Assembly: GCA_963682175.1 (NCBI GenBank)
Contig: OY821772.1
Coordinates: 58,116,925-58,180,924 of the forward strand
Reading direction: 5' to 3'
Length of the DNA: 64,000 bases
Source: Triglochin maritima
Lineage: Eukaryota; Streptophyta; Magnoliopsida; Alismatales; Juncaginaceae
Shown here piece after piece: positions 22,522 through 34,519 of the stretch (within the stretch, counting starts at the first letter, position 1; the number at the start of each line of letters is the position of its first letter). A program made the translations under genes and the position numbers. Below the pieces are notes generated by a model. That model had not been told where the DNA came from and ran no database searches. It worked only from the letters and a program-made list of their open reading frames with translations.

Positions 22522-25500
22522 ATGTCGAACATCCAACCTATCGTACGATCCATGATAGAAAAACACCCTTTAGCAAATGATGGCTCAAACTTCATTAGTT
22601 GGCAACTCAAACTCAACATCGTGTTAAAGTTTGAGAAACTATCTCACATTTTGGAAGGTCCAATCCCAAAATGGAATGAGAGATTAACCGATGAAGAGAA
22701 AGAGGCTAAAGCCAAGTGGGAAGACCAAGAGAATCAGGTTCACGGTCTTATGCTAGCATCCATGGGTGACTCGCTCCAAGCGAAATACTTGGATTCAAAA
22801 CCCAAGAAGACCATGGAGGCTTTATCAAAGATGTTCATGGATAGTGCCCGAAAGGAGTGCTATAAAACCACCATCGCACTCACAAGGTGCCATATGGCGG
22901 AGGGAACATCGGTATCTATGCATTTTCTCACGATGCAAGGATACCTTGAGAAGTTGGCCAAGCTCTCTTCACCAATGCCCGAGGACATTGCTGAAGATAT
23001 GATTCTTGGCTCTCTAGCCCCGTCCTTTAAGGACTTTGTGATGCACTATCACGTGCGTGAAAAAGGGGTGAGTCTTGAGGAGCTTCACAACGCTCTCAAA
23101 ACTGCTGAAGTTGACATGGGCAAGGGTAGGGACAAGCAAGTCCTTGCCGTCCATGGGAGGAGCCAAAAGATTGGTAAAGGAAAGGGCAAATCTACCAAAA
23201 GTGGTTCAATCAAGAGCAAGGGAGTAGGAGGTGCTCGTGTGAGTGCCTCGAGGGGGAAATCTCAGAAATCTCCAACTCCCAATACGGAGTGCTTTCACTG
23301 CGGTGAAAAAGGACACATCTGGCCAAATTGCCCCAAGTACAAGGAAGACCTTGACAACAGAGTGATTGAACGTCGGCGCCCTAAAAAGGCCAAAGGTATA
23401 TTTGTTATTGAAATAAATTTAGCCACCTCTGTCCAGGATTGGGTAATAGATACCGGATCTTGTGCTCACATAGTTTCTAATGTGCAGCTACTCATGGATA
23501 GGAAGGAACTCGTAAGGAACGAGGTAGAATTGAAGGTCGGAAATGGTGCGAACGTGTCTGCGGTTGCACAAGGTTCTGTGGTGCTTCAATTATGTAGTGG
23601 TTTAAATTTATGTCTAAAGAATGTTTATTATGTACCTTCGATTAGCAAGAATATTATTTCTGTATCATGTCTGGATATGGATAATTTTAATATGAATATT
23701 TCAAATTCTTGTTTGTCTATATCGAAGAATGGTATTTTCTATGCAAATGCATTCATAAGGAATGGTCTCTATTTGCTTGAATTGGATAATAAACAAATCT
23801 TTAATATCAATAACAAAAGACTTAAGACCACTCACGAGAATGATACTCTCTTGTGGCACTATCGTCTTGGTCACATAAATGAAAAGCGCATCAAGAAATT
23901 GCAAGAAGCTAACCTTCTTGGTCAACTTGATTTTAAATCATTGGAGACGTGCCAACCATGTTTAATGGGAAAAATGACCAAAAAACCTTTCAAGAAGAAA
24001 GGCCCAAGGGCGAGTGGCTTGTTGGATTTGATACATTCCGATGTATGTGGTCCAATGAGTACTAGTGCACGAGATGGTTTCAGGTACTTCATTACGTTCA
24101 CGGATGATTATAGTCGTTATGGCTATGTTTATCTAATGAGAAACAAAAGTGAGTCCTTTGAGAAGTTCAAAGAATTCAAGAATGAAGTAGAGAACCAACT
24201 CGACAAGAAAATCAAGTCTCTACGAACAGATCGTGGAGGTGAGTACTTAAGTGCCAGATTTGACTCATACCTAAAGGAGTTTGGTATTGTACCTCAACTC
24301 ACCCCTCCCAGTACACCTCAGTGGAATGGGGTATCCGAAAGGAGGAATAGGACATTACTCGACATGGTTCGGTCAATGATGAGTCATGCGGAATTACCTC
24401 TTTACTTTTGGAGTTATGCACTACAAACTACGGCTTACACACTAAACAATGTTCCATCCAAATCCGTGGAGAAAACTCCTTATGAGCTATGGAGTGGTAA
24501 AACACCTAAGCTAAGTTTTCTCAAGGTTTGGGGTTGTGAGGCTTACGTCAAGAAATTGATGTCGATCAAACTTCAACCAAAAGCGGATAAGTGCTTCTTT
24601 ATTGGTTATCCTCGTGAAACAAGAGGATACTACTTTTGGCATATCACCTCCAATCGAGTGATTGTAGAGAGGGATGCCACATTTCTGGAAAAGGAATTTC
24701 TAGAAAGAGTAAAAAGTAATGGGAGTAGGGTTGTGCTTGAGGAAACTCAAGATACTCTACAAGATCATGACATGAATGATGACATTCAAGATCATGAAGG
24801 CCCAACCGAGATTCCTTTGGTTAGTGGGAGCGTGAGCGAGAGACCATCACAAGAAATTGTGAGAGAATCTCAATCATCCCCACCAAGTGTACGTTCAAGA
24901 GTTGAACGTGAACCCACTCCTCAAGAAATTGTGCAAGAAGTTCAAGAGACACGAGAAGAACCAAAAGAACTTAGAAGGTCAACAAGGGAAAGGAAGAAAC
25001 CCGATTTGTATCTGGGACTTCATGAAATCATGGTACTAGATACCAATGATCCCTTGACCTTCCAAGAAGCAATGGAAAGGGAAGACTCCAAACTATGGCT
25101 TAAGGCCATGGAATCCGAAATATAATCCATGTTTGATAATCAAGTATGAGACTTGGTTGACCTTCCTCAAGGGAAAAAGGTCATTCATAATAAATGGGTT
25201 TTTAAGAGGAAGATGGACATGGATGGGAACTTGACAACGTACAAAGCGAGGCTTGTAGCAAAGGGTTTCACTCAAGTTCAAGGAATTGACTATGATGAAA
25301 CTTTTTCACCGGTTGCCATGTTCAAGTCTATTCGGATCATGCTCGCTATTGCCGCATTTCACGATTATGAAATATGGCAAATGGATGTCAAAATGGTGTT
25401 CCTGAATGGGAACTTGGAGGAGGATGTGTACATGGTACAACCTCAAGGTTTTGAAGATCCAAAGAATAACGAGAAGGTATGCAAGCTTCAAAGATCCATC

Positions 25501-26634
25501 TATGGATTGAAGCAAACATCAAGGAGTTGGAACAAACGCTTTGACGAGGAAGTGAAAAGGCTTCACTTCATTCAAAGTAAGGAAGAACCTTGTGTATACA
25601 AGAAGGTTAGTGGGAGCCATGTAGTATTCCTAATCTTATATGTCGATGACATATTGCTCATGGGTAATCATATTCCTTTGCTTGAGCAAACGAGAAGTTC
25701 ATTGAAATCTGCATTTTCGATGAAAGACATGGGTGAGGCTCAATACATCTTGGGAATCAAGATATACCGAGATAGATCCCGTAGACTCATTGGCCTGAGT
25801 CAATGTACATACATTGACAAGGTCTTGGAAAGGTTCAAGATGAACAACTCCAAAAAGGGCAGTGTGCCAATGAGTATGGGTGTGCAACTCAAGAAGTCTC
25901 AACGTGCGCAATCACGTAAGGACTTAGAGTACATGAAGGATGTCCCTTATGCTTCGGCAATTGGGTCGATCATGTACGCGATGACTTGCACAAGACCCGA
26001 TGTCTCGTATGCTCTAAGCGTGACAAGTCGTCACCAATCCAACGCAGGTCCTGAGCATTGGACTGCGGTCAAGAATATCCTGAAGTACCTTAACCGGACT
26101 AATGATAAGATTCTTGTTTATGGAGGACGAAGGGAATTGATAGCTAAAGGTTACTCGGATGCGAGTTTCATGAGTGATCCAGACGATAGAAGGTCGCAAT
26201 CAGGATACGTCTTCCTTCTGAATGGTGGAGCTGTGAGTTGGCGTAGTTGGAAGCAAAGCACTACGGCCGACTCAACCACTGCTTCAGAAGTGATGGTTGT
26301 CGCTGAAGCGAGCAAGGAAGGAGTGTGGATCAAGAAGTTCCTTGAAGAGCTTGGAGTAGTTCCCACGAGCGAGGGACCCATTGAGCTATTTTGCGATAAT
26401 AGTGCATCTATCTCGCAAATCAAGGATCTTATATCACACCACAAAGTGAAGTACATGGATCGTAAGTACTTTGTGACACGTGACCTCATCGACGAAGGCA
26501 AAATAAATCTTTTATGGGTGGACACCAACAGCAACACAGCTGATCCATTCACAAAACCCTTATCCCAAGCCAAGGGCGAAATGCATTTCGAGTCCATGGG
26601 ATTGAGGAACCATGTAGATTGGCTTGATGATTGA
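22522..26634 (+). pseudogene. Element C gag-pol polyprotein with two nonsense codons
   Basis: The ATG at 22522 (MSNIQPIV) is preferred over an upstream in-frame ATG at 22396, whose extra residues are not gag-like. Domains: capsid-like gag; CCHC knuckle CFHCGEKGHIWPNC at 23290-23331; protease DTG at 23449; integrase HHCC (LLWHYRLGHINEKR, CQPCLMGK), HSDVCGPM and RTDRGGEY; chromatin-linker region; RT with [17 protein letters not shown] and YVDD at 25639-25650; RNase H with GYSDASFMSD and FCDNSASI; C-terminus HVDWLDD. Stops are TAA at 25123 (expected glutamine) and TGA at 25147 (expected tryptophan), both at the start of RT and both explained by one transition. Otherwise it is full length, about 1370 codons. 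Confidence 0.95.
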
Positions 26635-26707
26635 TATGTAATGGGGTTTACCCTAGTTATTATTGTTTTATGCATTGAGTATGTATGAGAAAGAAAACTT
26701 TAATAAC

Positions 26708-26718
26708 AAGTGGGAGAT
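26708..26718 (+). other. Polypurine tract of element C
   Basis: AAGTGGGAGAT directly precedes the TG of the 3' LTR. Confidence 0.85.
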
Positions 26719-28748
26719 TGAAGGGAATGTGTTCTAAAAGTTTTACTTTTAAATGTTAATTATTATGAGTTGAATGAGAAATCATTTTGTTCCTTGTTTA
26801 TGTTATTCGTCTTTCAGAAGTGTTAAGGAAGAGGCTCTTGGTCCTTAACCGTAGAGCTCTAAAAGATATTGGTTTACATAAAACAAAAGATATTCTCAAT
26901 CATGGTAATTAACATGGGACATTAATTACCGGGTTAAGATTGTCGTGTTTGGTCATAGATCAATGTAGCTCTACAAGTGAGTGACAATACGGGTATGCAA
27001 AAGAGGAAAATATTACTTTTGTATACTGAATAGACCTAATAAGTAAAATATTATAGGAATGTGTTTCTGTGTCATTAATATTTTACTGTGTCCTTGGTCC
27101 TTTAATATGAGACTTATATCTGATCGCTTAAGGAGTTCTTAATTAGACTAGTGTCTTGAGCTATCGATGAGTGTAGTGTAAAGGCATTAGTTGGTTAAGT
27201 ATAACTTTCGTTGGAGAAGATAGTTAGTCAAAAGATTATCATTGCCCCTCTTAATTGAGTGATGATATTAGTGGGCCCCTTGATAAAGCAAAGTTATAAT
27301 GTGCACAATGTGATTTGAGTTAAGTCACATATTTATAACTAGCTTAAAGAGATCAAGAAATGAATACTAACACAAAGATGACACAATACTACTTTATGTG
27401 TATTCTTAATATCATGAGGCAAGGGACGGACACAAGTGGTGCACTCCATCACTAATTGGATCGGGTTTTGGTTCAAGTGGAATTAAGACATCTAACTAAT
27501 TGGGAGCTATAATGTGTAGCTAGATACCGCTTATAGCTTGTGATATTAAGCTCTTAATATCACTGCCAACTTAGTTTAGATCCTCCCATAGGTCACACCA
27601 CAAAACTGGGAAACGAGTAATGGGGATTTTGAGTTCATAGGATGTGTCGGGTTTCATGTAGAAAATATGACACATGGGGTGAACAAGCAAAATCAAAATT
27701 ATGTTGTGATTAATAACATAATTAGAATCTAAATTAAATTCATATGTGATGTAAATATTATGGGGTGTAATGATTGATCATTACATAGGATAATATGTTA
27801 CATAAGTTGTGAATTTACTACTAATCCCGAAATGTCAAATTTTGTAGGGGTTAAACCGAAATTTGACAAGTCTGCAGAACAGTGCTCAAACGGTCGACCG
27901 GATAGCAGTAAACGGTCGACCGATCGGGCACAGTCGACCGGACGTGTCTCGACCGATAACAGGGAATTTTCATCTGTTCGAACGGTCGACCGAATGTGAT
28001 CGGTCGGTCGACCGAACATTGCGATGGAATAGTTCTTGTTACGAACGGTCGACCGAAACTAGGTTCGAGCGGTCGACCGAACCTTGAAACGGTGGACCGG
28101 TCCAGACGGTTTTGTGCAGAATTAATTTAAGAATTAATTAGATCATGCATGGAATTGGTCCATAATTGATTTAATTCGTGGCTAATATTATTTATTATTA
28201 AATAATGGATGGTTAGATGGAATTTTGCATGAGATCATGGGCAAGGGGTTGCACATGAATAGGTAATTTGGAGAGAGCTTATAAATACAAGCTTATTTCA
28301 TTACCCAATTAATTGAATTCATTATTTCTTGTGCAAAAATTCTCTCTCCATAATTCTCCACGAAATTTCCACAAATTCTTAAGTTTAGATTTAGTTTCAA
28401 GAGGTCATCTTCTCAAGGAAACTAAAGGGGTTAGTAATTGGATTCTAAACTCTATTGGAGATCGAGAGGCTAGCTCTTCTCTCTCCAATCTCGTTTAGAG
28501 TTTGGTGAAATCTCGGAGGCATCCGGCGCAGCAACAAGCATCCACAGCATCTCCGAATCTTCAAGAAGTTTTAGAGAACTTCTAGGTATGAATTTCGTAG
28601 ACTCATGTTTGTTTTAATAAGTTTTTAAAACTAGTTATTAAAACAAACCAATACATGCATGAAATAAATCGTAGAAAATTGTAGATGATCCTTATTATAC
28701 ATAAAAATTTCGAAAATATATATGTATAATTAAACATGAAATCCAGTA
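26719..28748 (+). repeat. 3' LTR of element C (2030 bp)
   Basis: Near-identical to 19006-21032. Its palindrome array (27891-28099) keeps six exact CGGTCGACCG copies; two are altered by one base each (CAGTCGACCG at 27931, CGGTGGACCG at 28090). It ends at the GTTAG duplication. Confidence 0.92.
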
Positions 28749-28753
28749 GTTAG

Positions 28754-30190
28754 TTCCATTACAACCTGGTATAAAACCCGTTGGGTGTAAATGAGTCTAT
28801 AAATAAAATATCATAGTAATGGGAAAATTGAGAGGTATAAAGATCACCTTGTAACTAAAGGATACACACAAACATATGGTCTTGACTGCATGGAAACTTT
28901 TGCACATGTTGCCAAAATGAACATTGTTCGTGTTCTCTTATGTATAGTTGTAAACAAAGTGTGGAAGCTCTTTCAAATGGATGTCAAAAATACTTTCTTA
29001 CAGGGAACTCTTGAAGAAGAAGTCTATATGACTCCTCCTTCAGGTTACACCACAACTCCCCATCAGGTATGCAAACTTCATAAGTCTATATATAGACTAA
29101 AACAGTCACCTAGAACTTGGTATGCCAAGCTAAGTCACTCACTCCTCATTTACGGTTTTTTAAAAAGTTCTGTTGATGCTTCCATGTTCACTGGGCATAG
29201 TCATAATATTACCACTATAGTACTTATATATATGTTGATGATATCATAATAACAGGAGATTGTGATCAGGAGATAAAACTAGTTAAGGATTACTTCAAAT
29301 CTAAAATTGACATAAAAGATTTAGGATGCATGAAATATTTTCTTGGAATAGAAATTGCCTATTCAAAAAAAGGGTATCTTTCTCTCCCAAAGAAAATACA
29401 CCTTAGACCTTCTCAAAGAAACAGGTAAGATAGGTGATAAACCTGTTAACACACCTATCGAAATCAATAAAAAGGTAGGGCCTACTGACGGTACACCCCT
29501 AAATAACATTGGTCAATTCCAAAGACTACTAGGAAAATTAATTTATCTCACTGTCACTCGTCCTGACATCACTTATGTTGTAAGTATAATTAGTCAATTC
29601 ATGCATTCACCGCATACTCATCATTTAGACATCATAAACAGAATCATATGTTATCTTAAAAAAAACTCCAGGACGAGGACTTTGGATGAAAAACAATAAC
29701 TCTAATTCCATAATTGGTTACTCTGATGCAGATTGGGCAGGAAGTCACGATCGGAGATCCACCACTGGCTTCTGCACCTTTGTGGGAGGTAACCTAGTAA
29801 CATTGAGAAGCAAAAAAGCAAAATGTTGTCGCTCGATCAAGCGCAGAAACAGAATACCGCGCTATGACTTCCACTACTACCGAGTTAATATGGCTCAAAC
29901 AATTGCTCAAAGATATGAACATCAACTCTCAAGAACCAATGAATATGTTCTGTGATAACAATGCAGCACGACACATCGCCTCAAATCCAGTTTTCAACGA
30001 AAGGACCAAACATATAGAGGTGGACTGTCATTTCATTAGAGAAAAAATCAAGTCAAAGCAAATAGAAGTTACATACGTCTCTAGCAAGGACCAACTCGCA
30101 GACATCTTCACAAAAGCCCTAGATCACCAAACCTTCTCAAGCATTCTTCACAAGTTGGGATCCATCAATTTATTTCAAGACCCAACTTGA
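28754..30190 (+). pseudogene. Element D reverse transcriptase and RNase H
   Basis: RT continues with LQPGIKPVGCK, the expected KWVYK broken by a stop, then ETFAHVAKMN and FQMDVKNTFLQGTLEEEV. The catalytic YVDD is present at about 29228 but one base out of frame with the sequence before it. RNase H follows with IIGYSDADWAGSHD, a frame change near 29830, and FCDNNAARHIASNP. The C-terminus is LGSINLFQDPT with a stop at 30188, followed by a G-rich tract and LTR A. Several frameshifts make it non-functional. Confidence 0.88.
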
Positions 30191-30198
30191 AGGGGGCG

Positions 30199-30445
30199 TA
30201 GTAAGAAAGTTATCAAATATGGATATGACCGTTGGCTCTCCTCCTTAGCTCCGGATCATCCTCCACGGCAACATCTCCCCAAGGAAAGAAATAATCTTCA
30301 AATCACCAGCCAACGGCTATAACCCGTATACCATTCATATATATACAAAATGTACCTCACATGAATACACGGAAAAATATAATAAAGCAAACATTCAGAT
30401 CATCTCTTCTTCCACTTCTTCTGTGTTTGAGTACCAAATCTAATA
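30199..30445 (+). repeat. LTR A, 3' copy of element D (247 bp)
   Basis: Aligns with 8902-9150; the opening TGTTAAG is changed to TAGTAAG. A purine tract (GAAGGGGGCG) precedes it. It ends CCAAATCTAATA and is joined directly to P450 coding sequence. Confidence 0.85.
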
Positions 30446-32018
30446 TTCATGCGACCCGTCAGCCCGGTCTCCTCCTCCATGTTGATCTCTCCACCACCAC
30501 CCTCAACCTCCCACTCGAATTCCCTCACCAGTTTTGCCAACGCTAACTTCAATGTCGAGACTGCGAACGCAATCCCGGGACAAGCCCTCCTCCCCGACCC
30601 GAACGGCACGAACCGGAAGTCCTGGCCCTTGTAGTCCACCTTACTCCCCACGAACCTCTCCGGTTTGAATGCCTCCGGCTCCTCCCAATTCACAGGGTCC
30701 CTACCGATGGCCCAGAAGTTGACCAACACCGTCGTGTTGCGCGGGATGGTGTAGCCGAGGAGTTGTGTTTGTTGAGTGGTGTAGTGCGGGAGGAGGAGAG
30801 GAGCGGCCGGATGCAGTCGGAGAGATTCTTTAATGACGGCGTCAAGGTATGGTAGATGGTCTATGTCGGAGACCATTGTTCGGAGCTCTTGTTTGAGCTT
30901 CGACATTGCCACTGGGTTTCAGAGAAGCTCCGACATGGTCCACTCTAGTGTTATGAATGATGTGTCCGTGCCCGCGGAAAACATGTCCTCAAGAGTACCA
31001 ACAAATGATTTATTCTTTTTAATTCATATATGCATTGAAATTAAACATACGTACGTTGATATTCTTACTGGATTCAAATCGAAGACTCCAAAACATATTT
31101 AAATTAGAGACCCCAAATTGAACTAAACTACTTGTTCTTAATTACCAAGATACAAAAGAGGCCTAACATGTAAAATAGTAAAATGCACCAACAATTTTGA
31201 ATGTAAACCTTACCAAGATGATTGCCTTGATGTTATCTCGAGAAAGAGTGATCCCCACCCTACCATCCTCCTTTGCCAGAGACACCAACTCACTAACAAA
31301 ACATTCATCACCACCACCACCACTACCCATCAAACTCTCCTCCACTACTCCATCCAGAAACCTATCCACTCTCCCGAAGCAAATTCTCATTCTTCTTCTT
31401 AAACCACTCAAACCAGCCATCCAGCCCATGTAAGGAAAGTAATCCTCCAAATTGAACTCGACAAAAAATTTGGATATCTATTCCACCATCTCACAAAACT
31501 CATTCTTCCCGCCCTCCTCGTAACTAGAGTTGCACCTCTTCCCTAGTGCAGCTCTACTTACTACATTATACGCCAAGGAGTTCAATATCACGCTCAAGTT
31601 CACCGGACCCAAGAGCGATTTCGCTCTTATCTCGCGCACCATGGAGCCCACCTCCTCCTCCCTCACACTTTGAAATTGTTGCACTCTTTTCGCGCTAAGA
31701 AGGTGGACAATGCACAACTTCTTGGCCTGCCTCCAGTACTCACCGTACGGGGCAAGCGCCATGTCTTGGTTGTTGTAGAGGAGGTATTTCGCTACGGAAA
31801 GAGGAGGCCTACTTGAGAAGATGTGGTCTTGCGTTTTCAACACCTCTTGGGCGGCGATGGCGGAGGAAACGACAAGGGTTGGGACGGTGCCAAGGTGAAG
31901 TAGCATGAGAGGGCCATGTTTGAGGGATAGATTGTGGAGGTTTCGGTGTATGGGGAAGGAGGAGATGAGTTGGTGGAGGTTTCCTATGAGTGGGAGCTTG
32001 GATGGTGAAGGTGGAAGT
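30446..32018 (-). pseudogene. Cytochrome P450, CYP71-clan, both ends truncated
   Basis: Plant microsomal mono-oxygenase body on the - strand. Exon 1 runs from 32018 (hinge LPPSPSKLPLIGNLHQL) to 31214, followed by a GTAAGG donor. Exon 2 runs from about 30987 and shows the I-helix AGTDTS, the ExxR motif KESLR, PERF, and the haem-binding loop FGSGRRACPG. A single intron at this place is usual for A-type (CYP71) P450s. Damage: TAG at 31478, TGA at 30919 where arginine is usual, and about ten residues missing between the J helix and the K helix. The C-terminus is cut after GLTGRM by LTR A, and the membrane anchor is missing at the other end. An anchor in opposite orientation lies at 7305. Confidence 0.9.
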
Positions 32019-32264
32019 GTTAAGAAAGTTACCAAATATGTATATGACTGTTGGCTCTCCTCCTCAGCTCCGGATCATCCTCCATGGCAACATCTCCCCA
32101 AGGAAAGAAATAATCTTCAAATCACCAGCCAACGGCTATATCCCGTATATCATTCATATATATACAAAATGTACCTCACATGAATACATAGAAAAATATG
32201 ATAAAACAAACATTCAGATCATCTCTTCTTCCTCTTCTTCTGTGTCTGTGTACCAAATCTAATA
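32019..32264 (+). repeat. LTR A, third copy (246 bp)
   Basis: Same ends as 8902-9150 and the same order of neighbours: P450 hinge on the left, TRIM-like stretch and LTR B on the right. Confidence 0.8.
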
Positions 32265-32491
32265 TGGTATTAGATCGGGTCGATTGACCAGTGGGGCTCA
32301 CTCCAACCTATATTATTCACGCGTAGACACGGAGAAAATTATCCCGGTCACGCATGCAGGGGAATGTTGAGCAAATAGTCCAACATTGCTAAACACAAGT
32401 TGTGTGCAACACTCTATAATAGAGTTGAGTCAATTATCCTTCACCTAAGTGCTTATGTTTTGTTGAGGTGGTGGACCAACTAAATTTAACA
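32265..32491 (+). mobile_element. TRIM-like stretch and LTR B, second block
   Basis: Begins TGGTATTAGATCGGG, then a purine tract (GCAGGGGAA) and a 127-bp LTR B (32365-32491) ending TTTAACA. Parallel to 9151-9378. The bases GGAAG before LTR A (32014-32018) and GGAAT after LTR B (32492-32496) form a one-mismatch pair that could be a target duplication for a chimeric unit with LTR A on one side and LTR B on the other. Confidence 0.6.
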
Positions 32492-32764
32492 GGAATACAC
32501 CTTTGGTGCTCTTAGCCAAGCCCATTAATGGATGAACTCGTCCTAATCTTAGTTATGAAAAAAGTTTTAGCGTACGTAAGATAAACGATTTATGGTGCAT
32601 GTCATGGTTTATGGTATGGTCTTTTACTTCTCCTTCCTGGTCCTTAATTTGTTTCTGTCCACAATCGTGTACCACATGTAAGATTTAGAAATTATAAGAA
32701 AAATATTGTAAGATTTAAGGTCTATTTAATTTAATCTTCTCTTGTGCTTTTTATACTCTTATTA

Positions 32765-33283
32765 GGATTAATTACAGTTTGTCCATCTAAAATATGTCTT
32801 GATATTAATTTACATCATTGAACATTAAAATATAACAATTACCTTCCTGAACTTTCGTTTCGTAATATTTTTATCTTTTTGAACTTTAAAAATACATTAT
32901 TTAAACACATATTCGTAGTTTTTCTTTTTAAGTTTTTACTTTCTATCCTTAATAAACTCATAAACCTAGTTTTACGTAAAATTTCGGCTCGAATAAGATG
33001 TCAGATATAGTAGAAATTTTAGTCGGGTTCAATACCAATCTGACACAAAGTCCAACAATATCTAACATCTGATTCAATCTGAATTTTCATGTAAAACTAG
33101 GTTTACAAGTATATTAGGGATATAACGCAAAAAAGTGCAAAAAAACTATGAATGTGTTTAAATAATGATTTTTTAAAGTTAAAGAGAAAAATGTTACAAA
33201 ACGAAAATTTAAGAGGTAACTGTTACCATTTAAAGTTCAATGTGTAAAGTAATATCAAGACATAGATAAGCCGTAATTAATCC
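32765..33283. mobile_element. Foldback element with long inverted ends (519 bp)
   Basis: The left arm (from GGATTAATTACAG) and the reverse complement of the right arm (to CCGTAATTAATCC) align over roughly 200 bases with small gaps, including TGTCTTGATATTA and ACCTAGTTTTAC near the inner edges. There is no coding capacity. Flanks CTCTTATTA and ATGTTATTA agree at 6 of 9 places, which hints at a Mutator-like 9-bp duplication but does not prove it. Confidence 0.75.
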
Positions 33284-33675
33284 ATGTTATTACTCTTCCC
33301 AGTTAATTTTGTGAGACACGTTAGCGAGTTGTGCCGGTACATCCGTGACATTTTGATTTGTTTTAAAATGCTTAATTGTGCACATGCTATTTGACAACTG
33401 ATATTCGAAATCGAACAATATATTTATAGTTCAACAGTTTCTCCATCCACTTTATTATATTATTCTATTTATTACTCTCCCGACCACCACCCCTAAGTCC
33501 TAACCAATTAACAACAATCCAAGTAATATCAAATTTTGAATTAGAACGAGTTGTTTGCTAAAATGTCTCACATACAGAACACGACATCTTCATTGTCGAG
33601 TTCGATTAAACATCCGAACTTGTTTCGTACCCTCCTAAGGGGTGCGATTTTTTTTTCAAGTGTTGGAACTATGTA

Positions 33676-33810
33676 GAACTGGATGTCTCAAACATCGAGT
33701 TGTGTTACGAAGGACTCGGCATCCGACACACCGAGTTCTTCTAAAAAAAATTATAGAACTCTGTGTTGCATTATTTTTTTACGGAACTCGGCGTTTGAAA
33801 CGTCGAGTTC
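33676..33810. repeat. Three related imperfect palindromes (GAACTCGGCGTTT type)
   Basis: Units near 33676-33702, 33713-33739 and 33784-33810. The third reads GAACTCGGCGTTTGA followed by AACGTCGAGTTC, a near-perfect 27-base hairpin. The first two share the CGAGTT arm with changes in the centre. No element boundary was identified. Confidence 0.6.
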
Positions 33811-34400
33811 TGTATACACTAAAAAATAAAACCCACCGCCTGTCGCGACGTGATGACAACATGTCTAGTATGGAAAATACTTTCCAAAAAAATTTAATTT
33901 GGAGAAAAAAATAAAAAAAAATATTTTGAAAAATCTTCCTAAACAAAAAGGGAAAAGATGACATTTTGTTTTCCGGGTGTGACCAGAACTGATCCGGATC
34001 GGAGGGGAATCCACCTCTCAAAGAGATAAGAACGAGCAAAAAAGATATGACATCAATTGGTTGCCCCTACATGCTTGGGATCCACTTACATTTATATAGG
34101 GTTTGTTACATGCTATCCTTTCATAACAAATTTATGCTTTACTTATAAGAGGAAAAGGACAAATCGAAACAAATTTGTAATGAGACAAAATTAAAAGGAT
34201 CCAATCAGAGGCTCGGATATCATCCAATTCATGTTGGTTTTATCTATGTGCAGGGCAGGAATGGTAGATGTTCAGGCTCGCATCCTTTTATTAGGTCCCT
34301 TCAATTTGACTCGCTAATTCTCACCTTTATCGGTGTCGCATCTCTCTAGCTAATCGAGCGTCGCGCCATCTATATCACTCCCTCAACCATAATTAGTTTT
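33811..34400. other. Intergenic DNA, nothing recognised
   Basis: AT-rich sequence between the palindromes and the left target duplication of element F (GTTGT, 34401-34405). Confidence 0.5.
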
Positions 34401-34421
34401 GTTGTTGAAGAAAAGATGATT

Positions 34422-34519
34422 ATGTCCATTTCCACTGTGTCAAAGATTAAGTTGTTTTTTCACATTTGAAGCATCATGGACTATATCAAAGGGCTATTTA
34501 AACGATCTGCATTTATTTT
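34422..34519 (+). mobile_element. SINE-like retroposon, 5' part (copy 1)
   Basis: Starts near GTCCATTTCCACTGTGTC; continues at 42521 after element E. It is about 75-80% identical by eye to the reverse complement of 61176-61431. A 16-19-bp duplication (TGTTGAAGAAAAGATGATT at 34403-34421 and 42682-42700) brackets the whole retroposon, the mark of LINE-mediated insertion. Confidence 0.8.

Larger units (their letters stand above)
19006..28748 (+). mobile_element. Copia element C, 9.74 kb, nearly intact
   Basis: It is flanked by GTTAG at 19001-19005 and 28749-28753. LTRs of about 2.03 kb differ at roughly 30 positions by eye (about 1.5%), so this is the youngest complete element in the nest. PBS, polypurine tract and a single long gag-pol frame are present, broken by only two stop codons 24 bases apart. 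It interrupts the RT of element D. Confidence 0.95.
8902..30445 (+). mobile_element. Copia element D, host of two nested retrotransposons
   Basis: Pieces in order: LTR A (8902-9150), a TRIM-like insert ending in LTR B (9151-9378), PBS and start of gag (9379-9620), Athila-type insertion, rest of gag, protease and integrase (16238-19000), element C insertion, RT and RNase H (28754-30190), LTR A (30199-30445). Each nested insertion has a perfect 5-bp target duplication, so the split is certain. No duplication joins the outer ends: the left flank is a P450 hinge and the right flank is the 3' end of the P450 coding region. The outer structure has therefore been rearranged. Confidence 0.75.

Noticed and set aside
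30446..32018. Functional P450 gene
   Set aside because: Two in-frame stops, a small internal loss, no N-terminal anchor and a cut C-terminus.
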